DNA from: Apopatocola sp963618015
GTDB taxonomy: Bacteria; Bacillota; Clostridia; Oscillospirales; Oscillospiraceae
Length of the DNA: 64,000 nucleotides
Direction: 5' to 3'
Assembly (NCBI GenBank): GCA_963618015.1
Contig: CAVEQS010000003.1
Span: forward strand, 42,339-106,338
The notes under the pieces are model-generated. The model did not search any database, was not told the DNA's origin, and worked only from the letters and a program-made list of their open reading frames with translations. Shown piece by piece: positions 44,701-59,700 of the stretch. Positions within the stretch are counted from its first letter, which is position 1. Each line of letters opens with the position of its first letter. Position numbers and translations under genes: made by a program.

Positions 44701-47700
44701 ACTTTTCCACGTACATCCAGAAAAATATCACCGCCGCCGGCTGGGCGACGAGCGCCACCGTATCCGCGAGCGCGATTGCCGCGGCGCTTGCCACGTTCTT
44801 CAGCGCCGCATGGTCCGATCGTGTGGGACGCCGCCGTTCGTTCGTATGCTGGGGGTACATTCTCTGGGGCGCGACGACCGCCGCGTTTGCGCTCTTCGGC
44901 AACGGGCAGGTCGCGCTGCCGGTAGGGCTTGCGGTGACGGTGTTCGTCATCATGGACTGCATCATGTCCGCCATCGGCTCGGCAGCAAACGACGCAGCGT
45001 TTTCCGCCTGGGTCACGGACGTGACGGACGTCACCAACCGCGGCACCGTCGATATCGTTCTGAGCATCATGCCGATCCTCGCGCTTGTCGTGATTTTTGC
45101 AGGGTTTGATTCCATGACCGTGAACGGCAACTGGACGGGGTTTTATCTTGTGCTCGGCGCAGTTACGTCCGTGGCAGGCCTTTTGGGGCTCTGGCTCTTC
45201 CAGGACAGCCCAAATCTCCGCCCGACGAAGGGTGAGAGCTATCTGCGCGAGGTCGTATTCGCATTCCGTCCGGAGAACATCCGCGCGAATAAGATGATCT
45301 ACGTCTGCTTCTTCGGCATGATGTTCTCCGGTCTCGCCATGCAGATGTGGCAGCCGTACATGATCTCGCTCGTAGAGGTCACGCTCGGGATCGAAAACTA
45401 CATCGTCCCCATCGCCATTGTCGTGCTCGCCTCGGCGGTGCTGTCCGTCGCCGCCGGAAAGATCATGGATCGGTTCGGCAAGGAGAAGTTCTATTACCCC
45501 GTCGCGCTCATGCAGGTGCTCGGCGGTATCATTGCCTATCTCATCAAATTTGTCGGGCACGCCATGCCGCTTCTCTGCGTCGGCGGGACGCTTATCATGG
45601 CGGGCAATCTCATGATGGCCGGGCTCTTCACCGCCTCGGCGCGCGACTATACGCCCGAGGGTCGCGCCGGCGCGGTGCAGAGCGTCAAGATGGTCATCTA
45701 CATCGTGCTGCCCATGGTGCTTGCGAGCATTCTCGATCCTATCATCATCCGCGCCGTTGCGCTTGAGCCGACGGCGGAAATTCTCGCCAAATACCCGAGC
45801 TACGCGGGGAGCTATCTCTATCCCTACGAGCTCTTCCTCGGCGCGGCGATCGCCGCAATATTCATTTTCCTGCCCGCCTCCGCTGTGCGGCGGGATGCCA
45901 AGCGCCTGCGCGCGCAGAAACTTCAGGAGATCAATACATGACGATGCTGACAAAATGGGGCGCGGCGCTCGACCGCGAGCACCCCTTACCGGAATATCCC
46001 CGCCCGCAGCTGCGGCGGGAGAGCTTTCTCAATCTCAACGGCATTTGGGACTATGCCGTCACGGCGTCCGGCGAGGAGCCGGAGGTCTGGGACGGCGAGA
46101 TCGTCGTGCCGTTCTCGCCGGAAGCGCCGCTCTCCGGCGCCGAACGCGGCCCGGCCAAGGACGAATATCTCCACTACCGCCGGAGCTTCACGCTGCCGGA
46201 GGGCTTTCAAAAAGCGCGCGTGCTGCTGCACTTCGGCGCGGTGGATCAGATCGCGGAGGTGTTCGTAAACGGTGTTTCCGCCGTGAAGCACGCCGATGGG
46301 TACTGGCCGTTTTCCGCGGACATCACGAGCCTGCTGCGCGAGGGAGAAAACGTCCTTCGCGTAACGGTGCGCGACAACGCCGACGATCCTACGTTTGCCT
46401 ACGGCAAGCAGCGCTACAAGCGCGGCGGCATGTGGTACACCGCGCAGAGCGGCATCTGGCAGACGGTATGGCTGGAGAGCGTGCCGGAGGTCTATGTAAA
46501 GAGCCTTCGCATCACGCCGGAGTTTGACGCCGCGCGCGTGCGCATCGAGCTGGAGACTGCGGGCGAGAGCGCCGCCATCACGTGTGACGTGCGCGGCGCG
46601 GACGGCTCCTTCGTCGCCGGGAGCTGGGCAAAGGACGGCGTGTGCGTCGTCCCCCTGCCGGGCTTCCACGCCTGGACGCCGGACGATCCCTATCTCTACA
46701 CGCTGGATATCACCTGCGGCGAGGACCGCGTGGAGAGCTATTTTGCCATGCGCAAGTTTTCCTACGTTGAGCACAACGGCCACAAGGTGTTCGGCTTGAA
46801 CAACGTCCCGCTCTTCCACAACGGTCTGCTCGACCAGGGGTACTACCCCGACGGGCTTCTCACGCCGCCCTCGGACGAGGCGATGGTGAACGACATTGAA
46901 ACCATGAAGCGCTGCGGCTTCAACATGCTGCGCAAGCACATAAAGATCGAGCCGCTGCGCTGGTACTATCATTGTGACCGACTCGGCATGATCGTATGGC
47001 AGGACATGGTTTCCGGCGGGCAGCCGTACAGCTTTCTCCACGTTTCCGCGCTGCCGACGCTCGGCAAGGTCGATCTCCCGGACAAGGACGCGAAGCCCTA
47101 TGGCCGGAGCGGCATGCTCTCCCGCGCACGCTTCCGCCGCGAGATGGCGGACACGGTGCGGCTTCTCTACAACTGCCCGTGCATCGCGCTCTGGACGGTG
47201 TTCAACGAGGGCTGGGGCCAGTTTGACGCGCTGGACATGGCGATGGAGCTCAAAAAGCTTGACGCCACGCGCTTTATCGACCATGCGAGCGGCTGGCAGG
47301 ATCAGGGCTATGCGGAAATGAAGAGCCGCCATATCTATTTCCGCCCCGTGAAGCTCAAAAACGACGGGCGCGCGCTCGCGCTCACGGAGTACGGCGGGTA
47401 CATCCTCGCCGTAGACGGCCACCGCTGGACGGACAAGGTGTTCGGCTACCGCATCTGCCGCGACGGTGCCTCGCTCGCGCGGGATTATGAAAAGCTCATG
47501 CGCGAACAGGTACTGCCGCACATCCGCCGCGAGGGGCTGACTGCGGCGGTGTATACGCAGATCACGGACGTGGAGGAAGAGCTCAACGGCCTTATGACCT
47601 ACGACCGCGAAGTGCTGAAAATCCCGGAGGCAACGCTCCGGGAGATCAACAAAACTCTGACATTCTGATAAACGCACGGAACCCCCGGATTGCTCCGGGG

Positions 47701-50700
47701 GTTCCGTGCATTTAATTGGGCTTTTATTCGGCTTTCGGCTCGCTGCGGAAGAGATATACGCGGGTCTCGTACGGCTGCGTGACGAAGCCGTTATTTTCGA
47801 TATAGTCCGTGTGACTCTTCAGGATGAGCTGTCCCTTCCGCAGGTCGTACCCGCGGGGAGCTTTGAACTTCACGGGATTCACTGAGTACGAGCAGATGAC
47901 AAGAAGCTTTTCGCGCTTCGAGCGGCGCTCGTACACAAAGAGCTTGTTGCTCAGCGGATAGTACTGGCGGAACGTGCCGTAGCGCACGACCGGCAGCTCA
48001 TGCCGCCAATAGAGCGCCTCGCGGTAGAAGTTCAGGAGAGAGTTTGGATCGTCCTCCTGCGCGGCCACGTTGATCTGCGGATAGTTTTCGTTGACCGCAA
48101 ACCACGGCGTGCCGGTGGTGAAGCCGGCGTTCGGCGTATCGTCCCATTGCACGGGCGTGCGCGCACTGTCACGCGAGCCCCAGTAGATGCGCTGCATGCG
48201 CTTCTTTTCGGATTTGTGCGTGGCGAAGTGGTAGTACTGGTTGATGGTCTGCACGTCCTCGTAGCCGTCGATCGTCTTGGGATAGATATTCGTCATGCCG
48301 ATCTCCTGCCCCTGATAGACGATGGGCGTGCCCTCCTGGAAGAGATACGACGCCGCGAGCGCTTTGCCGCTCTCGGTGTTGTATTTTTCGCTGCCGTAGC
48401 GGCTGATGACGCGGGGATGGTCGTGATTTTCAATGTACAGCAGATTCCATCCCTTGCCGCGCAGCGCCTTCTGCCAATGAGCCCATATGGCCTTGAGCTT
48501 CAAAAGGCAGAACGGATGGTGGGAGTAATCCTGCAGGAAGCAATCGCCCTCCATGCACTGGAAGGGGATCATCATGTCAAGCTCCGGGTGCTTGCCGCCG
48601 ATGAAATCGAGCGCGCGCTTCGTTGTGATGAGGGGCGCTTCGCCGATGGTCACGCAGTCATAATCGTCGAGCACGGTGCGGAACTCGTTGAGATATTCGT
48701 GCAGGTGCGGGCCGTTGTTGTACTGGAAAATGCCGCGCGCCATGGGCATATAAAACGGCGCATCCGGCAGTCCCTTGGGCTTGGAAATATACGTGATAAC
48801 GTCCTCGCGGAAGCCGTCCACGCCCATATCGAGCCAGAAGCGGAGGATCTTCTTCACCTCCGCGCGCACGCGGGGGTTATCCATGTTGAGATCTGGCTGC
48901 TTGATGGCGAAGAGATGGAGATAGTACGCCTTACGTACCTCGTCATACTGCCACGCCTTGCCCTCAAACATGCTGTCCCAGTTGTTGGGGAGCGTGCCGT
49001 CCTTTTTCGGCTTGCGCCAGATGTAGTAATCCTTATACGGCTCCTCGCCGCGGCGGCTCGCCTGGAACCACGGGTGCTCGTCGCTCGTGTGGTTCACGAC
49101 GAGATCCATGATCACCTTGATGCCGCGCTCGTGTGCGCCGTCAAGCACCTTTTTGAACGCCGCCATGCCGCCGTACTCGGCGGAGATGTCCATATAGTCC
49201 GCCACGTCGTAGCCAAAGTCGGCGTTCGGTGAGGAATAGAGCGGCGAAAACCAGATGGCGTCTACGTGCAGGCTCTGGAGATAGTCCAGCTTTTCGTACA
49301 CGCCCATCAGATCACCCACGCCGTCGCCGTCAGCGTCCTTGAAGCTGCGCGGCCAGATCTGGTAGATGACCGCATCCTTATACCAGAAAGTTTTCTCCAT
49401 ATCTTTGTCCTTTCTGCCGCTCAGCGCAGCTTTTCCTCACAGAAAATGTACATATTCTCGATCGGTACGATCTCCCCGTCCGGCAGCTCGACCGTGCCGG
49501 AGAGCATTCCGAAATATTGCCGCACCTCGGAGCGCAGCAGCATGGCGCGCCGCCGGACGCGGTATTCGTGCCGCGCCTCAAATTCCAGATGCAGCCGCCG
49601 GGTGCTGTCGGAAATGTACCACGGCCGCAGCGGATCGGACGCGCTGCGCTTCATGTATACGCGCCCCAGCTTGCAGAGCGCGCCGTCATAAAAGAGCGCG
49701 TTTTCCGCCTCGCTCTCCGCGCCGTCGGCAAGGGCAAGGGAAAGTATATGCCCATCGGCGCACGTGCTACCGAAAAGCCGAAGATACGCATCACCGCGCG
49801 GCACAAGAGCGCGCACGCTCTCAGAGAAGAGGAACGTTTTTGCGTCGAGCGGCAGATCGCGGTTGTGCATCCGGAGATACCCGGAAAGACCGGGGAAGCA
49901 CCGAAAGCCCCGGGTATAAAACTGCTTTCCGGAGAGCGCCTCGGCGGTATAGATACCGTCGCCGTCGTTCGCGCAGGAGAGATCGCCCTCGAACCGCTCC
50001 GAGCGGAACTGCACGCGGCGCACGCCGTCATAATGCGTGAGCAGAAGATAGAGATCGTCGTTTTCAAACTTGACGGTGTGCTCCTCATCGCAGGAAAAGT
50101 CCAGATCGAACGCATCGCCCGGGAACGCCTGCACAACGCCGGAGGTGTACCGCTCGTCCGTTTCCAAATCGGTGAGCCGCACCTCGGCGATTCCGCCGGA
50201 GCGCGTGTGGCCGTAGCTGATCTCCAGCGCGAAGGAAGCACCGGTGACAAAGTAGCGCTCCCATTCCGAAAGGCCGCCGCCGGCATTTTCCTTATTGTAA
50301 ATGAAATCGTCCTGTGCCGACCAGCCGGGACGGGAAAGCTTTCCCTTTTCGTCCAGCAGCTCCGCCGGTACGCGGTATTCTTCCATGTCAGACCTCCATG
50401 ATGTGCAGTGCGGCGATCTCCGGGTCTCGGATGCGCCGCATGACGGCATAGGCGTGGGGCTCAAGGAAATCCCAGCTGCCGTCCGTCAGGCCCTGCGCGC
50501 GCAGCTCTTCGATCACCGCAGCGCTCACGCGCTCGATCTCCGCCTCGTCCGGCTCGCGCAGCAGTGCTTCAAGCGCGGGGACGCTCTCCGCGAGCTTCGG
50601 CAGCTCTTTCGCCGCGCGAAACGCCCATTTATAAAACGGCATGTGCCGCCCGTTCAGCAGAAAAAGCATGGCGAGCGTGTGGTTTACAAACTCACAGCAC

Positions 50701-53700
50701 GCGAGCCGCGCCGCGGCTTCTTCCCCGTGGCGGCGGCAACGCGAGACGTTGTACTGTCCGGACTGCGCCATGAGCGCGGCGTGCCCGGCGATTTTTTTAA
50801 TCCGCACGTCCTCCAGCATGCCGGTGCGCAGCGTTTCGCGAAGGCGTGTCATATCGCCGGAGCCGTCGTAGAATATCTCCCCGGCGCAGGCCGCGGCGAG
50901 CGCGTAGGACGGGATCGCCATCCACTCGCGCCACGTCTCCGGCGTATGGAAAAGCCCCGTCTGCTCCAATAGGAATTGCGTGGTCGTCTTGACGCCATAA
51001 CGTCCGTCGCCCTGCCGGCTGCGGTGCTCGGTCTTCACGCCCAAAAACTCCCGCGGCAGGCGGTCATAGAGCGTGGAGAGCAGAAATCCGTGTGTTTCAG
51101 CATCCTCCGGCGCAAGGAATAGCATGCACCCGGCGGCGTAGCCGTGGTCGTGGGAGAGCTCGTCGTCGTACCCGAGGCAGTCTGACCCGCCGCCGCAGAG
51201 CCCTGCGGCAAGCCGCGGCAGCAGCACAGGGCAGGTCACCTCAATCGCCGGGCGCACGGCGTTTTCCCAGAAAGCGCGGGAGAGCTCAAGTCCCTTCATA
51301 GATGATATCCGCCCTTTCCCGGAGATCGCGCGCCGAGTCCGCACGTCCCAGCGCCTCGAGCGCCGGGGCGATCTTTCGCACCGTGTGCGCGTAGTAGTAT
51401 TCCCAGACGGCGTCCGGGCTGTCCATGCGCTCCATCGCCTTATCGAGACACACGGCAATGCGCGCGTCGGTATCGTTTCGCGCGGCATAGTGCTGCGCAA
51501 GATTTACGTACGTCACCGCGAGATCGAGATCTCCGGGACGCTGCTTCTGATTTTCCAGCGCGCGGAGCATGTACCGCTCCGCCTCGTCCGGGCGGTGCAG
51601 CGCACCGAGCGCTGCAGCCATGTTGTTATAAAGCGCCGCGAGACGCGGGTGGTTCGCGTCCAGCGCCGCGGCGTACAGCCCCTCCGCCTCCCGAAAGAGC
51701 GGCAGAGCGCGCTCCGCTTCGCCGAAGGCGGCGAGTGCCGTGGCGGCGTTGATCAAAAATGTCCCGCGCGCGGCTGCGCCGGGGCGCACCGCATCCAGCA
51801 ACGCCATGCACCGATCATAGACCGGATAAAATTTCTCCGCGTCGCCGCGCTGGCGATAAAAGCCGATCAGCTCGCTGCAAAGGGAAAGCGCCGTGCGCTT
51901 GTCGCCGGTCTCCTCCGCTTCGGTGAGTGCGGTGAGGAAGACGCGCTCCGCGCCGTCCCAGTCGCCGCGGCCCATGCAGTCGTCCGCACGCGCGGTTATG
52001 TTGTCCATTGTTTCTTTCATACGGTGATTATACCTTGAATTCCCGGCGGTTGCAAGGTATAATAGGCGCATCGATCAATTCACGAAAAGAGGTTTCCACC
52101 TATGAAAAAGACCGTTATGCGCTCCTACGCCAAGCTCATCGTGCGCGTGGGCGCGAACGTCCAGAAAGGGCAGGAAGTGCGCGTTTTCGCGTCTCTTGAC
52201 CAGCCGGAGTTCATCAAGATGCTCGTGGAAGAGTGCTACAAGGCCGGCGCGAGCCGCGTCAGCGTTGACTAGAATTATCCCGAGCTCACCAAGCTCGCCG
52301 CGCGCTACATGAAGCTGCGCGACCTTTCCGAGACCCGCGAGTGGGAAAAGGCGCGGATGCAGGATATGGTCGACCATCTGCCGGTGCGCATTTTCATCGA
52401 GTCCGAAGATCCCGACGGGCTGCGCGGCATCAACCCGAAGTACTTCAAGGCGTTTGCCGAGAAAGTCAAGGTCTCCAAGCCCTACCGCGACGCCATCGAC
52501 AACAAGCACCAGTGGTGCATCGCCGCCGTGCCGGGCGAGGCGTGGGCAAAGAAGGTCCACCCCGAGCTCAGCAAGCGCGCCGCCGTCGAGCAGCTCTGGA
52601 AGGATATTCTCTACACCGCCCGCGCCGACGGCGAGGATCCCATCGCCGACTGGGAAGAGCACAACCGCGATCTCAAGGCGCGCAGCAAGTATCTGAACGA
52701 TCTGCATCTGCGCGAGCTGCGTTACCATTCCGCGAACGGCACGGATTTCAAGGTTGGCCTCATCCCGACGGCCGAATTCCACGCCGGACGCGACACGACG
52801 ATGCAGGGCGTCATCTACGACCCCAACATGCCGACCGAGGAGGTATTCACCTCTCCCGACCGCCGCACCGCCGAGGGCATCGTGTACGCAACGAAGCCGC
52901 TCTCCTACCAGGGACAACTCATCGAGAACTTCTCCGTCCGGTTTGAAAAGGGCCGCGCCGTGGAAGTCAAGGCCGAGAAGGGTCAGGCCGTTCTCGAACA
53001 GATCATCAACATGGACGAGGGCTGCCACTATCTCGGCGAATGCGCCCTTGTGCCGAAGGAGTCTCCGATCCACCAGTCCGGTCTGCTGTTCTACAACACG
53101 CTCTTCGACGAGAACGCCGCCTGCCATCTCGCGCTCGGCTTCGGCTTTGACGAGTGCGTGAAGGGCTTTGAGAACATGACCAAGGAAGAGCTCTACGAGA
53201 TCGGCGTCAACGATGCCGGCAACCACACCGACTTCATGATCGGCAGCGACGATCTCTCCATCGACGGCGTGGACGAGCACGGCAACGTGCACCCCATCTT
53301 CCGCAACGGCACCTGGGCATTCTGAAACATTTCCTGATACCAAGTCCCGCAGGTCTTGCCGGCCTGCGGGACTTTGCATATCCGCGGATATGTGATATAA
53401 TCCGTGCCAACATTCCCGCACAGGAGATTACATGCCATGGAGTTTGAACGCATCACAACGCCGGAGCACCCGCTTTATTCAGAGGCGATCGCTCTTTATA
53501 AAATCAGCTTTCCGCCGCACGAGCAGCGGGAGAGCGCGTCGCAGGAAGAAATTCTCGCCGATCCCGCCTATCATTTCACCGCCGTGTGCGACGGCGGCAG
53601 ATTCATCGGCGATGTCTTGTATTGGGACATCGGCGGCGCGCTCTATATTGAGCACCTCTGCGTGGCGCCCGCCGAGCGCAGCCGGCGCTATGGACAGAGG

Positions 53701-56700
53701 ATCCTCGAAGCGCTGCAGGATAAGCCCCTGATCCTGGAGATCGACCCACCGGTGGATGACATTTCCCGGCGGCGGCGCGGCTTTTACGAGCGCTGCGGCT
53801 TTGTGGAAAACCCGTATCCGCACGTCCATCCGCCGTATCACAAGGGAAACACCGGGCATGAGCTCGTCGTAATGAGCTATCCGAAGGCACTGACGCCGGA
53901 CGAATACGAGGCCTTCCGGGAAGCCCTTGAAAACATGGTCATGGCACGGGTATATTAAGATTTCGATCCGCTGGAAAGAAAAAGGAGGTTTGCACTATGG
54001 TACAGTTTCAGAAAGAAGCCGCGCTCGGCGGCATTCCGTTCGGCGTGCTGGAGGTCGTTTATCCCGAAAAGGCGCTCTGGCGCACGGAGGACTTCCGCAT
54101 AATGGTCGAAGAGCATTTGCGCGCGCTGCGGGAAAAGTACGCCGAGTATGACCGCAAGGCGCTCTTCGGCGAAAACGTCTATTTCCGTTTTTTCAAGAAG
54201 TTTAAAAAGTCATACCCGGTCATGATGCAGCTCGAGTCCATTCTCCTGAAAGGGCGTCCGTTCCCCATGGAAAACGGCGTGACCGCCATCCCGTTTCTCG
54301 CGGAACTCGAAACGCAGATTCTCTCCGGCACGCACGACGTGGACTATGTCCGCGGTACGATTCGCCTGTTCGCCGGAACGGAAAAAGCGCCGTTTCCCGG
54401 CATGCGCGGCGAGGAAGTGCACACCTACCCCGGCGATTTCTGCGCCCGGGACGACGAGGGGATCATTTTCAGCATGATCGCCGGGGCGGATGCTCGCACG
54501 TGCGTCAAGGAGACGAGCCGCCATGTGTTCTACCCCGTGTTCGGCGTAGCCGGGCAGCCGGAGGCGGAGCTTGCCGCCGTGCTCGACCGGCTGGAGGAGT
54601 ATGTCCGCGTTCTCGCGCCGGGGGCGGAGACCGCGCGGCAGCTGCTTTAAAGAACCGGGAGAAACACATGGATCGTCCAATTACGACATTGTTTATGCTC
54701 ACATCCGTGGACGGGAAGATCAGCCCAGGCGCAACCGACGCGCTGGATGTCGACAAGGATTTCCCAAACATTGTGGGGCTGCGCGAAGGGCTGCACCAGT
54801 ATTACGAGATCGAGCAGACGACCGATCTCTGGTCCCTTTGTTCCGGCCGCGTGCAGGCGAAGATGGGCGTCAACCAAAAGCCGCTGCCAGAGAGGACGCC
54901 GGTCTCGTTCGCGATCCTCGATAATACGCATCTGACAGAACATGGCGTGCGGTATTTCTGTGCGCGGTCTCAAAAGTTCGTGCTGATCACATCCAACCCG
55001 AACCACCCGGCGTTTTCCGTGCAGGAGGAGAATCTGCACATCATTTATCAACCGGAGCCGTCGCTCGCCGGGGCGCTCGCACAGCTCAAGGCAGATTTTG
55101 GCTGCGGGCGGCTCACGGTGCAGACCGGCGGCACGCTCAACGGGCTGCTCCTGCGCGCAGGACTGCTCGACTATGTGGACATCGTCGTCGCGCCGGTGCT
55201 CATCGGTGGAAAGGATACCGCCACGCTCGTCGACGGGCGCTCGCTGCTCGACGAGCGTGAGCTCTCGCAGCTTGGCGTGCTGAAATTGCAGGAGTGCGCG
55301 GTACTGGAGGATTCCTATCTCCGGCTGCGCTATGAAGTGATACATCAATGATACAAAAAATCGAACGAAATGGCGCGGCGTGCGCCGTTGTGCGGGACGA
55401 TGGTATCGTTTTGTCCAACGCTCAATCGGCGCTTGATCTGCTGATGACGGCAAAGTACGAAGCCGAGACAAAGAACATTGTACTCGCCAAGCGGCAGATA
55501 ACGCCGGATTTCTTCATTCTGAGCACCGGGCTCGCCGGGGAAATTTTGCAGAAGTTCATCAATTACGGCGGGCGTCTCGCGATCTACGGCGATTTTTCCG
55601 GCTATACGAGCAAGCCGCTGCACGACTTTATGTACGAGAGCAATCAAGGGAAGGACGTGTTCTTTGTTTCGACGGAAGCGGAAGCCGTTGATCGGCTGTT
55701 GAAGAGTGGTTTGCAGTAAACCAACTCGGCCCCATCTGACGAGGGCTGTCGAGCAAAGCGAGACTGGGGAGAGTCTGCTCTCGTCAGAGGGAGGCCTTTT
55801 CAGCGCGGTGTATAAGACAACAATAAAAGCCCAGTTCGGCGCAAAGCCGGACTGGGCTTGAAATTTTGGGATCATTATTTCGTAAAGTCTATTGTATAGG
55901 TATGCGCATAACGGCCATTGGAACGGGCAAAGCCATCGTTGAATGCAATGGTGATCGTTCCCGTTTTCAGCAAATCAATTGCAGCGTCGGGGATATTCGC
56001 ATAGAGATAGTAGTGCGCCGTTCCCAATGGTTCAAGCGCATAGTCCGTGGTTGCCGCAGGGTTTGCCCCGATGGAAAATTCCGTGTCATAAGAGTACTCT
56101 CCATTGATCGTCACTTTGCCTGCAAGATATTTCCCATCCAAGTTACTGGAGCTTCGATTCGTAATTTGCCCACGAAGGCATATGTATTGACTTCCGTCCA
56201 CATCGGAAATATACAGGTAGGCACCGGATGTATCGGCAGGGTAAATTTCATCTTCGAGAGAGATGCTTTCAACGGTCATCTTTACAAAGTCAAGTTCAAT
56301 CACATCTCCTATTTTTAATTCTTTTGCCCCTTCCACTACCATTCTGTCTTGTTCAGGGATAATGTTAACCGCAAGAGTCTTACTGTCCGCGTTGTATGAC
56401 ACCGTTGCGATCATGACAGAATCATCAAGGATTTCAAATTCGCTGTTGGAAATCACATGGATGGCAAAGCCCGCCTCTTTAAGGCAGTCCTGATAGGTCT
56501 GCACCAAAGCCCCGCCCAACTTTTGTTCGCCGCTTTCGGCATACGCATAATAGATTTCTTTTGTCACACCGTTGACCGAGCTGGTTCTTTTGCTTGTTCT
56601 GTATACATCGGCGCAGTTTTCAGGAGTTGGCAAAGTTTCATACTCATCAAAATATATTGGTTCATTATGGATCGTTTCCGCTTGAACGCCTTCCGCAGCA

Positions 56701-59700
56701 GATTCCACGCCTTCGGCAACGGCATCCGCAACATTTGCTGGGCTACTTTCGCCGCAAGCGCTCAGCGATGCGCAGGTCACTAGTACCAGAATTAGAGATA
56801 ATGTTCTTTTCATGGTAGTCCTTCTCTCTTTTTTATTAACCGATATTGGTTAATATTGTTATACACCGAATTTGGTTATCATGTCAAGGGATAAAGGATG
56901 TGACCGGACATGATCTCCTATGAAAAGCTCTGGAAGGCGATGAAAGAACGCGGCGTTACGCAGTATGCTCTCATAAAAAAATACGGTGTCAGCCCCGGAC
57001 AAATCACGCGATTGAAACGAAACGAGAGCGTCAGCACGCACACGATTGAAATGTTCTGCAAAATTTTGAACTGCGACGTCGGCGATATCATGCAGTACAT
57101 TCCGGATGAGATATTGAAACAATCCCTCAGTCAGCCCGCGGCTGACAGCTCCCTTTACACAAGGGAGCCTTAAATATGCAAAGAAGCACCGCCCGGAGGC
57201 GGTGCTTCTTTGCATTATTCAAATTCCGAAGAATTACTTCTTCATGGCCTCTTCGACGGCGACGGCGACAGCGACGGTCGCGCCGACCATCGGGTTGTTG
57301 CCCATGCCGAGGAAGCCCATCATCTCCACGTGCGCCGGAACGGAGCTGGAGCCCGCGAACTGCGCATCGGAGTGCATACGGCCCATGGTGTCGGTCATGC
57401 CGTAGGAGGCTGGGCCGGCGGCCATGTTGTCCGGGTGCAGCGTGCGGCCCGTGCCGCCGCCGGAAGCGACGGAGAAGTACTTCTTGCCCTGCTCGATGCA
57501 CTCTTTCTTGTAAGTGCCGGCGACCGGGTGCTGGAAGCGGGTCGGGTTGGTGGAGTTGCCGGTGATGGACACGTCCACGCCCTCGTGGTGCATGATGGCC
57601 ACGCCCTCGCGGACGTCATCCGCACCGTAGCAGCGGACGGCGGCGCGCTCGCCCTTGGAATAGGGGATCTCGCGCACGATGGTCAGCTTGCCGGTGTAAT
57701 AATCAAACTGGGTCTGGACATAGGTGAAGCCGTTGATGCGGCTGATGATCTGGGCGGCGTCCTTGCCGAGACCGTTGAGGATGACGCGCAGGGGCTCCTT
57801 GCGGGCCTTGTTCGCATTACGGACGATGCCGATGGCGCCTTCGGCGGCGGCAAAGGACTCGTGGCCGGCGAGGAAGGCGAAGCACTTCGTATCGTCGGAG
57901 AGCAGCATCGCGCCGAGATTGCCGTGGCCGAGGCCGACCTTACGGTCGTCGGCGACGGAGCCGGGGATGCAGAAGCTCTGCAGGCCGATGCCGATGGCCT
58001 TGGCGGCTTCGGCGGCGGTCTTCACGCCCTTGCGGATGGCGATCGCCGCGCCAACGCAGTACGCCCAGCCGGCGTTCTCGAAGGCGATGGGCTGCACGCC
58101 CTTGACGATCTCATAGGGATCAAAGCCCTTTTCCTTGCAGATGTCGCGGCACTCCTCAATGGAGTTGATGCCGTACTCGGCGAGGACGGCGTTGATCTTG
58201 TCGACTCTTCTCTCGTAGCTTTCAAACAGTGCCATTATTTCCGTCCTCCTCTCTTATTCGTGACGCGGGTCGATGTACTTGGCGGCGTCGGCAAAGCGGC
58301 CGTAGCTGCCGGTGGCCTTCTTCACGGCTTCGTTGGCGTCCATGCCCTTCTTGATGTTTTCCATCATGGGGCCGGTCTTGACGAATTCGTAGCCGATGAT
58401 CTGATCCTCTTCGTCGAGAGCGAGGCGAGTGACGTAGCCCTCGGTGAGCTGCAGATAGCGCGGGCCCTTCGCCTTGGTGGCGTACATGGTGCCGACCTGG
58501 CTCGTGAGGCCCTTGCCGAGGTCTTCAAGACCGGCGCCGATGGGCAGGCCGCCCTCGGAGAACGCCGTCTGGCTGCGGCCATAGACGATCTGGAGGAACA
58601 GCTCGCGCATGGCGGTGTTGATCGCGTCGCACACGAGGTCGGTGTTCAGCGCTTCGAGAATGGTCTTGCCGATCAGAATTTCGCTCGCCATGGCGGCAGA
58701 ATGGGTCATGCCGGAGCAGCCGATGGTCTCCACCAGCGCTTCCTCAATGATGCCGTCCTTGATGTTGAGCGTCAGCTTGCAGGCGCCCTGCTGCGGCGCG
58801 CACCAGCCGATGCCGTGGGTAAGGCCGCTGATGTCCTTGATTTCCTTCGCCTGCACCCACTTGCCCTCTTCGGGGATCGGCGCAGGACCGTGGTATGCGC
58901 CCTTGGCAACGGGGCACATATGCTGGACTTCCGCTGAGTAGATCATTGTGTATCCATCCTTTCCTAAAGAGCCGCAGCCGGAGAACCGGCACCGGCCCGT
59001 TGTTAACCAGTCCTTAAAACGTTTCCGTATCCAGCTTGGTATTATATCAAATTCCGGCGAAAAAGCAAGGAGTTTATACCGAATGCAAATAAAACCTGTG
59101 CGGTGGGGGCATGCTGAAAATTGTACGGTTTGCCATGGAAAAACTATGTAGAATGCGCGTTGCTTTATGGCGGAGGTTGTGGTACTATGCGCTTGGAAAT
59201 AGAGAATATTATAGAAAAGGATGAGGGATATATGCGCAGAACAAAGATCATTTGCACCATCGGTCCCGCCAGCAGCAGCGAGGAGGTCATGCGTGAACTC
59301 CTGCTCGCCGGGCTGAACGTCGCCCGCATGAACTTCTCCCACGGCACGCACGAGAGCCACGCCGAACTGATCGCGCGCTTCCGCAAGGTGCGCGACGAGC
59401 TCCATCTCCCCGCCGCCGTAATGCTCGACACCAAGGGTCCGGAAATCCGTCTCGGTCTCTTCGATGAGCCGGTCGAGGTCGTTTCCGGTCAGGCGTACAC
59501 CTTCTCCACCGTGGAAACGCCCGGCACCGCCGAGCGCTGCTATGTGAACTATGCCGAGCTGCCTGCCGATGTAAAAAGCGGCGATACGCTCCTCGTGGAC
59601 GACGGCGAGCTCTCCTTCCGCGTGGAGGAAACGACCGATACCGAGATCCGCTGCACCGTTGTGGACGGCGGCATGATGAAGAGCCAGAAGGGCGTGAACA